Source: JAICWP01 sp035278025 (GTDB lineage: Bacteria; Acidobacteriota; Terriglobia; Terriglobales; Acidobacteriaceae). From it: a stretch of 64,000 nucleotides of DNA. Below the pieces are notes generated by a model. It was given only the letters and a program-made list of their open reading frames with translations. It had not been told where the DNA came from and did not search any database. Below are positions 1-10,316 of the stretch, in pieces. Location of the stretch: NCBI GenBank assembly GCA_035278025.1, contig DATEJK010000117.1:13647-77646 (forward strand). The letters run 5' to 3'. Position numbers and translations under genes: made by a program. Numbering within the stretch: position 1 is the stretch's first letter; every line of letters starts with the position of its first letter.

Positions 1-90
1 CGGTCACATGCTCGTGTGATGCTGAATCCGCCAGCCCCGCCTTTCATGATTCCTGGCCCCCTGTTTGGCGAAAAGGCGAGAGGACAGCGC

Positions 91-124
91 CAAGTTCTCA
101 GTAAAGGCCAAGTTCTCAGTAAAG
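91..124. repeat. tandem 16-bp direct repeat (18-bp period)
   Basis: Two identical 16-bp copies lie at 91-106 and 109-124, two bases apart. They sit in the 190-base left flank, where no convincing gene is seen. A frame open from base 1 to 198 reads through both copies, but it is arginine-rich and resembles nothing I know. It could be the end of a truncated gene or non-coding. Confidence 0.6.
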
Positions 125-190
125 AAGGTCGGCGGCGCAAAGGACTCCGGGGGTGTTGCCCTCGGCAGCGGCGCAGATCGTCAGGTGAGA

Positions 191-913
191 TTATTTGAAG
201 ACGTTGTTTTCGGGAACGCCGAAATGGGCTGCTTTAGGCGCGCACGTATCAATGGAGGTTAAGACGATGTTGGCCGGCTCGCCCACGGCCTGCCCCGAAA
301 TCACATAGGGGCGGTATTGGTCCCTGGGCGTGTGATTGTCCAGGAATTTTTTGATGAAGGGAGAGCAGTTGACCGCAAACGCGGATTTTTCCTCTGTCCA
401 CCACACCGCTCTGAATCTGAAGGGTCTTCCCGATTCCGCTACTCCCGAAACCACGGAATAGGACCCATCGTTGCTGGTCGCGATGGACCTGAACTCGTCC
501 ACCTTAAACACGAGCCAGCGGCCTTTCTGGCCTGGAGCAAGGAACTTGCAGGCCTCCGCCTCACAAGTCCGCTTGACGCGGTAAATGTTGATGGTGACGG
601 GCTGGGTGGATGTGTTCTTGTATTCGACCGAGACTTTGCCGGATACAGGCTGGTATTTCCTGGAAGCGCCCAGCGGGGTGGCAATCGAGTAGTGGATGCC
701 GCTGGTCAACTCCGTGGCCTGAACACAATTCGTCGTGCAACGCTGAGCTTGCACAGCCAGCCACCCAATTTCGACCGGTTCGGTTGACTCAACAGTGATG
801 GTGTACGCTTGTCCTGGTTTCAGGACAACCCCCGATTTGACCGGAACATGCATGACTGCTGCGTGAGCCACAGCAGCCCACAAGAGAAGAAACAGCAGCA
901 TGGGACAGCGCAT
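191..913 (-). CDS. hypothetical secreted protein
   Basis: About 240 residues beginning with a signal peptide (MRCPMLLFLLLWAAVAHA, likely cut after AHA). The mature part is rich in beta-strand-like stretches and contains several cysteines, including CTTNC, which suggests disulfides in the periplasm or outside. I do not recognise the family. The frame extends upstream to an ATG at 1000 that overlaps the stop of the HEAT-repeat gene in an ATGA arrangement. That would allow translational coupling but would put 29 extra residues before the signal peptide, so the 913 start is preferred. Neither start has a strong ribosome-binding site. It is probably co-transcribed with the upstream HEAT-repeat gene. 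Confidence 0.6.
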   Translation of the reverse strand: MRCPMLLFLLLWAAVAHAAVMHVPVKSGVVLKPGQAYTITVESTEPVEIGWLAVQAQRCTTNCVQATELTSGIHYSIATPLGASRKYQPVSGKVSVEYKNTSTQPVTINIYRVKRTCEAEACKFLAPGQKGRWLVFKVDEFRSIATSNDGSYSVVSGVAESGRPFRFRAVWWTEEKSAFAVNCSPFIKKFLDNHTPRDQYRPYVISGQAVGEPANIVLTSIDTCAPKAAHFGVPENNVFK

Positions 914-996
914 GCCGGCATTATATGGCGGGGAAGAAAACCGTTGAGTCCTTCGAAGGTCGGCCGCCAGGGACAGCGACGAAATGGCTGCGAGGT

Positions 997-1971
997 TCAT
1001 TGGCTATCCCGCGTTACCGGATTCCAGCGCCCGTCATTGGAGCTGTACCAGTTCCGCCAGGAGGCGGCATCGTGCGGAAGATTCTGCCCGGTGATGTCGC
1101 GCAGGGCCTGGAACACCCACAGGCGGGTTTGCCCATCCAGCGCCGGATCATCGGCAAAGTCGAGCAGCCTGGGCACGGCGGTGCGGCGCTGCTTTTCGCT
1201 CAACATGCCGGATTGTGCCAGCGCGCACGCCGCCCGCTCGCGGATCATAGGCGAGGGATCGTCGTGCAGCACGCCCAGAAGCGGCGCGATGGTCTCATCG
1301 GTTCCCAGGTAGGAAACACCCTCGACCGCCCAATAGCGAATGTTCACGTTGGAGTCGTGAATGGAAGCCAGCAGAATCCGGGCGCCACGTTGCGGCTCGA
1401 TGCCGCGCCCGCCCAGCAGCCCGATATCCCACAGCGCATTGGCGCGTGGTCCCTGCTCCCCCGTATAGGCATCCGGCTCCAGCCGGTCAACCGTGGCCGA
1501 GGTCTTTTCCAGGTTGCGCGCCGCCAGGTCCACCTCGATGGCCGCCGCCCGCACCCGCAGATCGTCGGAATTGAGAGCGGTGACGAACAGGTTGTTCAGC
1601 CGGCTATCGAGAGTGATCTTTCCCCGCCACTGCTCCGCGCGCGCCGCGATCTGGTCGTTCGCGCCCTTGTAATGATTAACCGAGCGCTCCAGAAGCAGTC
1701 CAGCCTGCGCCTGCGGCGTCATTCGGTCCAAATCCTCCGTTTCGTGCTCGGACAGAACGTTGGCGGAAGCGGGCACGGGCTTGCCGCGCAGGCTGAGAAA
1801 TTGCTCTACCTGCTGCCAGGCTGCCCGCGCTGTGGGCTTGCCTACCACCAGGGCCAGCACCAGGCCTACGATCCATAGCGCCCGCCAGGAACTCCTGCCG
1901 GGCTCGATGGGCTCAGGCGGGGCTGGGTTCAGGTTCTGCCGGGCAGGGCCCGCATTGGACGATAGGTCCAT
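997..1971 (-). CDS. membrane-anchored HEAT-repeat protein
   Basis: 324 residues. A Pro-rich N-terminal tail is followed by one membrane segment at about residues 29-46 (WRALWIVGLVLALVVG). The rest is helical with HEAT-like repeats, clearest where segments such as VNIRYWAVEGVSYLG and MIRERAACALAQSG recur at about 35-residue spacing. Such repeats bind protein partners, and no catalytic motif is seen. The stop overlaps an upstream ATG of the next minus-strand gene. The partner and role are unknown. HEAT/PBS-lyase-like repeat proteins are common in Acidobacteriota. Confidence 0.65.
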   Translation of the reverse strand: MDLSSNAGPARQNLNPAPPEPIEPGRSSWRALWIVGLVLALVVGKPTARAAWQQVEQFLSLRGKPVPASANVLSEHETEDLDRMTPQAQAGLLLERSVNHYKGANDQIAARAEQWRGKITLDSRLNNLFVTALNSDDLRVRAAAIEVDLAARNLEKTSATVDRLEPDAYTGEQGPRANALWDIGLLGGRGIEPQRGARILLASIHDSNVNIRYWAVEGVSYLGTDETIAPLLGVLHDDPSPMIRERAACALAQSGMLSEKQRRTAVPRLLDFADDPALDGQTRLWVFQALRDITGQNLPHDAASWRNWYSSNDGRWNPVTRDSQ

Positions 1972-2136
1972 CGCGCAAGTCTAGACCGCTTGCCGGGGCC
2001 GGTAAAACGTGACCTTCGTAATCCCCGCGACACGGGCAGGCTCCCACCACCCCACCATCGGGTTGTGCCCTGTCCACCCCCTGGCGAGGAAGACCTTCCT
2101 TATCACAGCAAAGGTTGACCCAGACTACAACCGGGC

Positions 2137-2152
2137 GGTGATGCCGGTCACA
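2137..2152. promoter_or_regulatory. Crp/Fnr-like dyad GTGA-N6-TCAC
   Basis: A GTGA-TGCCGG-TCAC dyad followed by A matches the TGTGA-N6-TCACA pattern of Crp/Fnr-family sites. It lies about 115 bases before the first gene of the respiratory cluster. Similar dyads occur at 23091 and 59294, also in promoter regions. A second, inverse-order dyad (TCACA-TCAAGC-TGTGA) follows at 2182-2197. The sites are visible; the regulator is inferred. Confidence 0.4.
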
Positions 2153-2181
2153 GACAAGGGGTGACGCTCTGCGGCATAACA

Positions 2182-2197
2182 TCACATCAAGCTGTGA
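2182..2197. promoter_or_regulatory. TCACA-N6-TGTGA dyad upstream of the respiratory operon
   Basis: A perfect 5-6-5 inverted repeat about 70 bases before the first gene of the cluster. It could be an operator or a small hairpin in the leader. No other copy was noticed. Confidence 0.3.
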
Positions 2198-2266
2198 CTA
2201 AATCTGGGCCTGCGCGAGTCCGCCACGTGCCGCTGCCGCCGGACACGCAAACAAGGAGGCCTCGTC

Positions 2267-2494
2267 ATGCTGCGGCGCACGGACGTTATTGGATTTGCGG
2301 GCCTCGCGATGCTGGTGGCGGGAGCGATTCTGTTCCTTACCGGCTCGGAAAGCGAATTGACCTGGGTGTACTGGATGACCGGGACCTGTATCTGGTTTAT
2401 CGGTTTTGGCGTGCTGCTGGGCTGGATCATGTGGCGCGCCGGAACATTCACAGAACGGCCGGCGGCCAAATCCGCTGCCCCCCGCAAACAATAG
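2267..2494 (+). CDS. small two-TM protein heading the bc-type complex operon
   Basis: 75 residues with two hydrophobic helices (about 8-25 and 33-54) separated by a short polar loop (GSESELTW). The start has a strong ribosome-binding site (AAGGAGG). It ends 10 bases before the Rieske gene and is surely in the same transcript. Small membrane proteins of this kind often act as accessory or assembly subunits of quinol:cytochrome complexes. That role is inferred from position only. Confidence 0.65.
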   Translation: MLRRTDVIGFAGLAMLVAGAILFLTGSESELTWVYWMTGTCIWFIGFGVLLGWIMWRAGTFTERPAAKSAAPRKQ

Positions 2495-2504
2495 GACAGG
2501 AACC

Positions 2505-2975
2505 ATGCACTATGCACAACCACAACAGGAAGCAGTAGCGGCGCCGGGAAGACGTCGCTTTCTGGGCATGCTGCTGGGCGGCGGCCTGTTCGCCTCCGCC
2601 GTCTCATTTTTCTATCCCGTGCTGCGCTATCTGGTGCCACCGCGTATTACGGACATGGGCGGCGACACCGTTGTGGCGGGCAAGGTGGGGGAACTGCGGC
2701 CCAACAGCGGCAAGATTTTCCGCTTTGGCAGCCGCCCCGGCCTTCTGATGCTGGGCGCCGACGGCCAGTACCGCGCGCTTTCCGCCACCTGCACCCACCT
2801 GAGCTGCACGGTGCAGTACCGCAGCGACCTGCGTGAGGTGTGGTGCGCCTGCCATAACGGCATGTACGACCTGTCCGGCCGCAACCTGTCCGGTCCTCCG
2901 CCCCGGCCGCTGGAGCAGTATGACGTGCACGTCCGCGGCGATGAGATCATCGTCAGCCGCCGGCGGGAGGCGTAG
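2505..2975 (+). CDS. Rieske [2Fe-2S] protein of a cytochrome bc-type complex
   Basis: 156 residues. The N-terminus carries a twin-arginine export signal (GRRRFLGMLLGG) followed by a membrane anchor. The two Rieske boxes are complete: C96-T-H98-L-S-C101 and C114-A-C116-H117. Cys96/His98 and Cys114/His117 would bind the cluster, and Cys101/Cys116 would form the stabilising disulfide. The protein takes electrons from quinol at the outer face of the membrane. The ATG at 2505 is chosen over an upstream in-frame ATG because it has AGGA spacing and places the TAT signal near the N-terminus. The cytochrome b gene starts at the next base after the stop. Confidence 0.93.
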   Translation: MHYAQPQQEAVAAPGRRRFLGMLLGGGLFASAVSFFYPVLRYLVPPRITDMGGDTVVAGKVGELRPNSGKIFRFGSRPGLLMLGADGQYRALSATCTHLSCTVQYRSDLREVWCACHNGMYDLSGRNLSGPPPRPLEQYDVHVRGDEIIVSRRREA

Positions 2976-4055
2976 ATGGCGCCTTTGGTCCGCGTCCGCA
3001 ACTGGCTGGATGAACGCTTCGGATGGGAGGAGTTGCTGGCTCCCCTGCGCCACAAGACCGTGCCCATCCACCGCTACTCCTACTGGTATTTTCTCGGCGG
3101 CATCACCCTCTTCCTTTTTGGGGTGCAGGTTTGCACCGGCATTCTGCTTTTGCTCTATTACCGCCCCAGCGCCAATGAAGCCTTTGAGAGCGTGCAGTAC
3201 ATCATGACCCAGGTGCAATTCGGATGGCTGGTGCGCTCGGTGCACTCCTGGGCCGCCAACCTGATGATCTTCACCGCCTTCCTGCACATGTTCAGCGTCC
3301 TGTTCCTGCGCGCCTACCGCAAGCCGCGCGAACTGACCTGGGTGAGCGGCATGCTGCTGCTGTTCCTGGCCATGGGCTTCGGCTTCAGCGGCTACCTGCT
3401 GCCCTGGAACACGCTGGCCTTCTTCGCCACCAAGGTGGGCACCGACATCGCCGGGCAGGTGCCCTTCGTCGGCCACCGCCTCATGGTCTTCCTGCGCGGC
3501 GGCGATGAAGTGACGGGGGCCACACTCAGCCGCTTTTTCGGCTTTCACGTGGCCGTGCTGCCCGGGCTGATCACCTTGCTCATCTCCCTCCACCTGCTCC
3601 TGGTGCAGCGCTTCGGGATCAGCGTGCCGGCGCGCATAGAGCCGGAATGGAAGACCATGCCCCGGGAAAAGCGCGAGATGCGCTTCTTCCCCAACTTCCT
3701 GCTCCGCGAACTGATGGCCTGGTACATCGCGCTGGGAGTTCTGGGCGCGCTGGCGGCGTTCTCGCCCTGGGGACTGGGAACCAAAGCCGATCCTTTTGCC
3801 CCCGCGCCCGCCGGCATCAAGCCGGAGTGGTACTTCCTGTTCATGTTCCAGACTTTGAAACTCATTCCCGCCAAGCTGGGCATGCTGGATGGCGAGGTGG
3901 TGGGCATCCTCACTTTCTCTCTCGCCGGGCTCATCTGGCTGCTGGTGCCTTTCCTCGATGGCACTAAGCGGACACAGCGCCTGGTTACAGGAGCGGCCAT
4001 GTTCGTGGTGGCCTATATGGGAGCCATGACGGCATACGGTTATGTGGCGAAATAA
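2976..4055 (+). CDS. cytochrome b (b6/subunit IV fused type)
   Basis: 359 residues, about eight membrane helices. It contains the quinol-site PEWY motif (residues 283-286, in KPEWYF). Paired heme-b histidines are visible in helix B (VHSW, FLHMF) and helix D (GFHV, SLHLLL). The N-terminal b6-like half and C-terminal subunit-IV-like half are in one chain. It oxidises quinol and passes electrons to the Rieske protein and the low-potential heme chain. It follows the Rieske stop directly and overlaps the next gene, for a nine-heme cytochrome c, by 14 bases. Confidence 0.93.
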   Translation: MAPLVRVRNWLDERFGWEELLAPLRHKTVPIHRYSYWYFLGGITLFLFGVQVCTGILLLLYYRPSANEAFESVQYIMTQVQFGWLVRSVHSWAANLMIFTAFLHMFSVLFLRAYRKPRELTWVSGMLLLFLAMGFGFSGYLLPWNTLAFFATKVGTDIAGQVPFVGHRLMVFLRGGDEVTGATLSRFFGFHVAVLPGLITLLISLHLLLVQRFGISVPARIEPEWKTMPREKREMRFFPNFLLRELMAWYIALGVLGALAAFSPWGLGTKADPFAPAPAGIKPEWYFLFMFQTLKLIPAKLGMLDGEVVGILTFSLAGLIWLLVPFLDGTKRTQRLVTGAAMFVVAYMGAMTAYGYVAK

Positions 4056-5295
4056 GAGCCTCGGCGTGGTACTGGTACTGGCAACCGCGGTGGCGCTGGC
4101 CCCGGCGCAGCAGCCCAACAGCTGCGTAGACTGCCATTCCGCACTGGAGGGTGAGCTGCACGTCACCCAGGAGCAGTTTGCCCAGGACATCCACGGGCAA
4201 AAGGGGCTGACCTGCGCCAGCTGTCACGGGGGCGATCCCAGCAAGACCGACGACAGCGCCATGAGCAAGGCGGCCGGCTTCAAAGGCAAAATTGAGCGCG
4301 CGGCGGTGCCCAAGCTGTGCGGCTCCTGCCATTCCGATCCTGGGTTCATGCGCCAATACAACCCCTCTCTGCGCACCGACCAGCTCAGCCAGTACCAGAC
4401 CAGCATCCACGGCAAGCGGCTGGCGGCCGGCGATACCAAGGCGGCGGTCTGCACCGACTGCCACGGCGTGCACGACCTGCGTCCGGCCTCCGACACCCGC
4501 TCCAAGGTTCATCCCCTGAACATCGCCGCCACCTGCTCGCGCTGCCACGCAGATTCGAAGTACATGGCGGCATACAAAATCCGCACCGACCAGTACGCGG
4601 CTTACAAAATCAGCGTGCACCACCAGGCTATGGTGGAACGCGGCGACTTAAGCGCGCCCACCTGCACCACCTGCCATGGCAACCACGGGGCCACGCCGCC
4701 CGGGGTGGCCTCGGTGGCTAATGTCTGCTCCACCTGCCATGTATTCCAGGCGCAGCTGTTTGATTCCAGCCCCCATAAGGCGGCGTTTGCTTCGGCGGGG
4801 CTGCCGGGTTGCGTTACCTGCCACAGCAATCATGGGATCAGCAAGCCAACCGACGAGATGCTAGGTACCGGCGCGAAATCGGTGTGCACCAACTGCCACA
4901 CCCAAGGCGATGCCGGCTACCAAACGGCGGGCACGATGCAACAGCAAATCCTTGGCCTGGAGACCTCCATCAGCCGCTCTGACGCCATTCTCGACCGGGC
5001 CGAATCCTCCGGCATGGAGGTAAGCCAGGCGCGGCTGGAACTGGACCAGGCCCGCGATGCGCTCACCAAGGCGCGGGTGAGCGTGCATACCTTTGCCGGC
5101 AAGGCCGTCCTCACGGACGTGGACTCCGGCTTGAAGATCACCGCCAAGACCTATGGCGAGGGCCAGGCCGCCCTGCGCGAGCGCGATTACCGCCGCACCG
5201 GCCTGGGCATGGCGCTGGTCGCGATCGTATTCGTAATGGTGGCCCTGCGGCTCTACATCAAGGAAATCGAGAAAAACGGAAAAAGCAGTACTTAG
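4042..5295 (+). CDS. nine-heme membrane-anchored cytochrome c
   Basis: 417 residues with a signal peptide (ending near ALAPAQQ). Nine CxxCH heme c motifs span about residues 28-290: CVDCH, CASCH, CGSCH, CTDCH, CSRCH, CTTCH, CSTCH, CVTCH and CTNCH. A heme-free, probably coiled-coil segment follows (about 300-370), then one C-terminal membrane helix and a short basic tail. The arrangement suggests a periplasmic heme wire held at the membrane. The gene overlaps cytochrome b by 14 bases, so translation is coupled. No cytochrome c1 or soluble cytochrome c gene is present, so this protein probably takes their place between the bc-type complex and the oxidase encoded next. The function is inferred; the heme count is seen directly. 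Confidence 0.9.
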   Translation: MWRNKSLGVVLVLATAVALAPAQQPNSCVDCHSALEGELHVTQEQFAQDIHGQKGLTCASCHGGDPSKTDDSAMSKAAGFKGKIERAAVPKLCGSCHSDPGFMRQYNPSLRTDQLSQYQTSIHGKRLAAGDTKAAVCTDCHGVHDLRPASDTRSKVHPLNIAATCSRCHADSKYMAAYKIRTDQYAAYKISVHHQAMVERGDLSAPTCTTCHGNHGATPPGVASVANVCSTCHVFQAQLFDSSPHKAAFASAGLPGCVTCHSNHGISKPTDEMLGTGAKSVCTNCHTQGDAGYQTAGTMQQQILGLETSISRSDAILDRAESSGMEVSQARLELDQARDALTKARVSVHTFAGKAVLTDVDSGLKITAKTYGEGQAALRERDYRRTGLGMALVAIVFVMVALRLYIKEIEKNGKSST

Positions 5296-5357
5296 CAGCT
5301 GGTAGTTGGTTGCTGGCCGTACTCATTGGTAGGCCTAACTACCAACTACTAACTACG
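5294..5357. repeat. 7-bp-periodic inverted repeat (GGTAGTT family)
   Basis: Directly after the cytochrome stop. The left part carries units such as AGCTGGT and AGTTGGT. The right part carries CTAACTA, CCAACTA, CTAACTA, i.e. the reverse complement type with a strict 7-base period. The two arms can pair. Related copies lie at 15808 and 51508, each just after a plus-strand stop codon. Confidence 0.6.
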
Positions 5358-5515
5358 CATGCGTGGCCTCCCTCTGATCGGTAAACCTCCTGCACATCTC
5401 CTCTTGCCTTGCGCACGTGGCCTTGTGATACACTCCCGCCCACAAAGTTAATGGGGTTCTCGCACCACTACATCTAGGGCTTGGCAGGAAAACTTCGAAC
5501 CCGGGAGGCAAGGGG

Positions 5516-6315
5516 ATGGGCCTGGCACTTCTGTTGATTATCTGGCTGATCACCTTCTTCAGTTCCTACTTCTTCGTTGCTCATGCCTGGTGGCCACACG
5601 CAATTTCAGCAAGCGCCCCCTACATAGACCACCAATGGCACCTGACCTTCGTCGCCATGGGAGTGATCTTCATCATGGCGCAGGTGACCCTGGGCCTGTT
5701 CGTCTGGCGCTTTCGCGACCGCGGCGACACGGCCAAGGCCAGCTACTCGCATGGCAATAACAAGCTGGAACTCACTTGGACGGTGCTGACCGCCATCCTT
5801 TTCCTGGGCTTGAATGCCATCGGCAGCCCCATTTGGGCGGCTGAGCGTTTTCATTCCGCGGACCAGGGTGCCATGAAGGTGGAGGTCACCGGGCTGCAGT
5901 TCGCCTGGTACTTCCGCTATACCGGCGCGGATAACAAATTCGGCACCACCCGCCCCGAACTGGAGGACGCTTCCCTGGGCGGCATGAGCGCTTTGGGTGT
6001 GGACTCCAACGATCCCGCCTCCAAAGACGACGTGGTCAGCGGCATCCTGGAGCTGCCGGTAAACACCGAGATAGACCTCACCTTGCGCTCCCAGGATGTG
6101 ATTCACAGCTTTTTTGTTCCCGCCATGCGCTTCAAGCAGGACGCCGTGCCCGGGCTGATGATCCACATGCACTTCCGCCCCGAGCAGACCGGCGACTACG
6201 AAATCGCCTGCGCCGAACTATGCGGCTTGGGACACTACAAGATGCACGGCATCATGCGCGTGGTAAGCGAGCAGGATTTCCAGAAATGGCTGGCGGCACG
6301 GGAGGCGGATAAACA

Positions 6316-6319
<4 letters not shown>
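5516..6319 (+). CDS. coxB: cytochrome c oxidase subunit II
   Basis: 267 residues. Two N-terminal membrane helices are followed by the cupredoxin CuA domain. The CuA ligands are present: His197 (VIHSFFVP), then C232-x-E234-x-C236-x3-H240-x2-M243 (CAELCGLGHYKM). There is no fused cytochrome c domain, so electrons must come from a separate donor, presumably the nine-heme cytochrome. A purine-rich site (AGGCAAGGGG) precedes the ATG. The stop overlaps the subunit I start as ATGA. The 220 bases upstream hold the heptad repeat and probably a promoter. An acidic insert (about 142-170) lies within the domain. Confidence 0.95.
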
Positions 6320-8073
<1,754 letters not shown>

Positions 8074-8079
8074 ATTGGT

Positions 8080-8829
8080 ATGGCCACATTGACTCCGACC
8101 TTAACGGTTAAGCAGCCCAAACGCCGTGGCGGCGGGACGGGGGACATCCCCCACTACCCCGGCGGAGGCGGAGGTTCCGGCGGACGAGGCGACGATTCTC
8201 CCGACTACGGAGAGCGCCTGCGCCGGTGCCGCCTGGGACTGGCGGTGGGCATTGCGCCCATCGTGATGCTGTTCGTCGCCTTCAGCAGCGCCTATTTGGT
8301 GCGCCAGGGACTGGCTTCCTGGGACTTGCGGACCAACAGCTACATCAATGATTGGGCGCCGGTGCGCCTGCCCGTGCTGCTGCTGATGATCAACACCTGC
8401 TTTCTGCTGGTCAGCAGCGTGACCATGGAATTTGCCCGGCGGCAGGCCGCGCGCCTGGCGGCCCTTGCCCCCGTAACCGCCATTCCCGGCATCGCCGATG
8501 ACGAACCCAGCGGCTTCCCCTGGCTCGGCCTGACCGTGGTCCTGGGACTCGCTTTTCTGGCCGGCCAGGTGCTCGCCTGGCGGCAAATGGAGGCGTACGG
8601 CTTCTTCTTGTCCAGCAATCCCAGCAGTTCGTTCTTTTATCTGCTGACCGGAATGCACGCCCTGCACCTGCTGGGCGGGGTCGTGGCGCTGCTCTATGCC
8701 TCGGTGACCTTCTGGATGAGGCGGCCGCCGGAATCGCGCCACATCGTGATAGACGTCACCGCCTGGTACTGGCATTTCATGGCTTTGCTGTGGCTGTACA
8801 TATTCGCCCTGCTGGAAATTGCGCACTAG
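8080..8829 (+). CDS. coxC: cytochrome c oxidase subunit III, first copy
   Basis: 249 residues. A polar, Gly-rich N-terminal tail (GGGGSGGRGDD, residues 30-40) is unusual. The body has five or more membrane helices and the family signatures LLTGMHALHLLGG and AWYWHFMALLWLYIF near the C-terminus. Subunit III stabilises subunit I and supports proton uptake. A second subunit III gene follows 18 bases later. The two proteins differ clearly in sequence, so this is an old duplication or a split of roles rather than a recent copy. Confidence 0.9.
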   Translation: MATLTPTLTVKQPKRRGGGTGDIPHYPGGGGGSGGRGDDSPDYGERLRRCRLGLAVGIAPIVMLFVAFSSAYLVRQGLASWDLRTNSYINDWAPVRLPVLLLMINTCFLLVSSVTMEFARRQAARLAALAPVTAIPGIADDEPSGFPWLGLTVVLGLAFLAGQVLAWRQMEAYGFFLSSNPSSSFFYLLTGMHALHLLGGVVALLYASVTFWMRRPPESRHIVIDVTAWYWHFMALLWLYIFALLEIAH

Positions 8830-8847
8830 CTCGAGGAGGCTGGCACA

Positions 8848-9606
8848 ATGGCCGATGTTGCGGTGCAACACAGCGTAACGGGAGCTTATGAGCCGTCGCT
8901 GTTCGGCACCTATTCCAAAAAGATCGGAATGTGGCTGTTCCTGCTTTCCGATTCCCTCACCTTCGGCGCGCTGCTGTTTGCCTATTCTTACGGCCGAATC
9001 TCCACCCCAAACTGGCCCACGCCGTTTGGCAAAGCCAGCATCGTGAACGCCACCATCATGACCGTGTGCCTGCTCTCCAGCTCGCTCACCATGGTGCTGG
9101 GCGTGCTGGCCTCCAAGAAAGGCGACCACAAGGCGACGGTGAAGTGGCTGCTGGCCACCATGTTCTTCGGCGCGCTGTTCGTGGTGCTGCACGCCAAGGA
9201 ATGGAGCGGGCTGATTCATGAAGGCCTGCGGCCGTTCAGCAATCCCTGGGCGAAGAACGTTCCCCAGTTCGGCGGCACCTTTTTTACCCTCACCGGAATG
9301 CACATGCTGCACGTGACTATCGGAGTGTGCTACCTGGGCGTGGTGGCGCTGCGCAAGAAGTGGATACCTATTCTGCTGGGCATCTGGCTGCTGGGATGGC
9401 TGCTGACGCCGGCCACCAACGTCTTCCACATCGGCATTCACGTCCTGCTGCTGGTGGCGGCGGTTTCCGCCCTCATTCTGGTTCTGAAACCCAAAGTTTA
9501 CGACGCGCACGACGTAGAAATTGCCGGCCTGTACTGGCACTTCGTAGACCTGGTGTGGATGTTCATCTTCCCCCTGGTCTACCTGATGTCCACCAAGGTG
9601 GTGTAA
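8848..9606 (+). CDS. coxC: cytochrome c oxidase subunit III, second copy
   Basis: 252 residues, about seven helices. Family signatures are KKIGMWLFLLSDSLTFGALLF near the N-terminus, FTLTGMHMLHVTIG, and LYWHFVDLVWMFIFPLVYL at the C-terminus. It is the more canonical of the two tandem subunit III proteins. A GAGGAGG site at 8832-8838 precedes the ATG. Subunit IV follows 30 bases later. Confidence 0.92.
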   Translation: MADVAVQHSVTGAYEPSLFGTYSKKIGMWLFLLSDSLTFGALLFAYSYGRISTPNWPTPFGKASIVNATIMTVCLLSSSLTMVLGVLASKKGDHKATVKWLLATMFFGALFVVLHAKEWSGLIHEGLRPFSNPWAKNVPQFGGTFFTLTGMHMLHVTIGVCYLGVVALRKKWIPILLGIWLLGWLLTPATNVFHIGIHVLLLVAAVSALILVLKPKVYDAHDVEIAGLYWHFVDLVWMFIFPLVYLMSTKVV

Positions 9607-9636
9607 CGCACTCTGCTGAGCGGAGCCGAAACGACC

Positions 9637-9966
9637 ATGCATGATGTAGCCCTGAAACCGGGTGTTGCAGCAGTCCACGAGGAAAGCAGGACGCCCTACT
9701 ACTTCGTGTGGGTGGCGCTGCTGATTCTCACCGCCATCGAGGTGGTGCTCACCTACAACCAGGTGTTCGCCCCGGTGCGCATGCTGGAAGTGCTCATGGG
9801 GTTGTCGGTGATAAAGTCGGCGATGATCATCTTCTACTTCATGCACCTGAAGTTCGAAATCGCCCGCATGAAGTGGGTGCTGATGGTGGCCCTGGTGGTC
9901 TGCCTGACCCTGATGTTCGTGTTCTTTGCCGATGCCTTCCGCATTATCAGCCTGGGTGTGAAATGA
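9637..9966 (+). CDS. coxD: cytochrome c oxidase subunit IV (prokaryotic)
   Basis: 109 residues with three hydrophobic helices. The segment VIKSAMIIFYFMHLKFE is characteristic of the bacterial caa3/aa3 subunit IV family. It is a small structural or assembly subunit of the oxidase. It ends 10 bases before the next small gene. Confidence 0.88.
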   Translation: MHDVALKPGVAAVHEESRTPYYFVWVALLILTAIEVVLTYNQVFAPVRMLEVLMGLSVIKSAMIIFYFMHLKFEIARMKWVLMVALVVCLTLMFVFFADAFRIISLGVK

Positions 9967-9976
9967 AGGACGTGCA

Positions 9977-10225
9977 ATGAAGCTGCGTGTGGCCATTCTC
10001 GGATTTGCTCTGGCGCTGTGGGCCGCACCCGCCTTCGGCCAGGGCTGTGCCATGTGCTACACCTCCGCCCTGGGCGCCACGCCCAAGAGCCAGAAGGCGC
10101 TCAGCAAAGGCGTAGCCGTGCTCCTGGTGCCTCCCGTAGGCATGATGTCCATCCTGATCGGCGCCGGATTCGTGTACGCCCGCAAGCGCGATCAGCAGGT
10201 GGAAGAGAAAGAAACCCTGGTTTGA
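9977..10225 (+). CDS. small exported CxxC membrane protein, oxidase-linked
   Basis: 82 residues. A signal peptide ends near FGQ and is followed at once by GCAMCY, a CxxC without the His of a heme c site. One membrane helix follows (about 45-67) and then a charged tail. Placed last in the oxidase cluster with a 10-base gap, it could be a copper or redox helper for CuA/CuB assembly, but the sequence does not prove this. Confidence 0.6.
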   Translation: MKLRVAILGFALALWAAPAFGQGCAMCYTSALGATPKSQKALSKGVAVLLVPPVGMMSILIGAGFVYARKRDQQVEEKETLV

Positions 10226-10243
10226 ATCGGTATTGCAAAAAAA

Positions 10244-10300
10244 CAGGTCCTTCGCCGGGCTTCCTCGTGCCTTGGTCGCGCCACTCAGGATGACAATCGC
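10244..10300. repeat. degenerate dispersed repeat ending CTCAGGATGACA
   Basis: A stretch rich in CCTTCG and CTCG units ends in ACTCAGGATGACA. A related stretch at 36419-36531 ends in GCTCGGGATGACA. Both lie in intergenic space. They look like remnants of one dispersed family. Confidence 0.35.
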
Positions 10301-10316
10301 AACTCGTCGGAAGCGA

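Noticed and set aside
1..198. open frame from the left edge
   Set aside because: Could be the end of a truncated gene, but it is short, arginine-rich and not recognised, so it is not called.
2604..4190. 528-residue minus-strand open frame over Rieske and cytochrome b
   Set aside because: Antisense shadow; the plus-strand genes carry complete cofactor motifs.
8101..10053. 650-residue minus-strand open frame over the oxidase genes
   Set aside because: Antisense shadow of coxC, coxC and coxD; low-complexity His-rich product with no motif.
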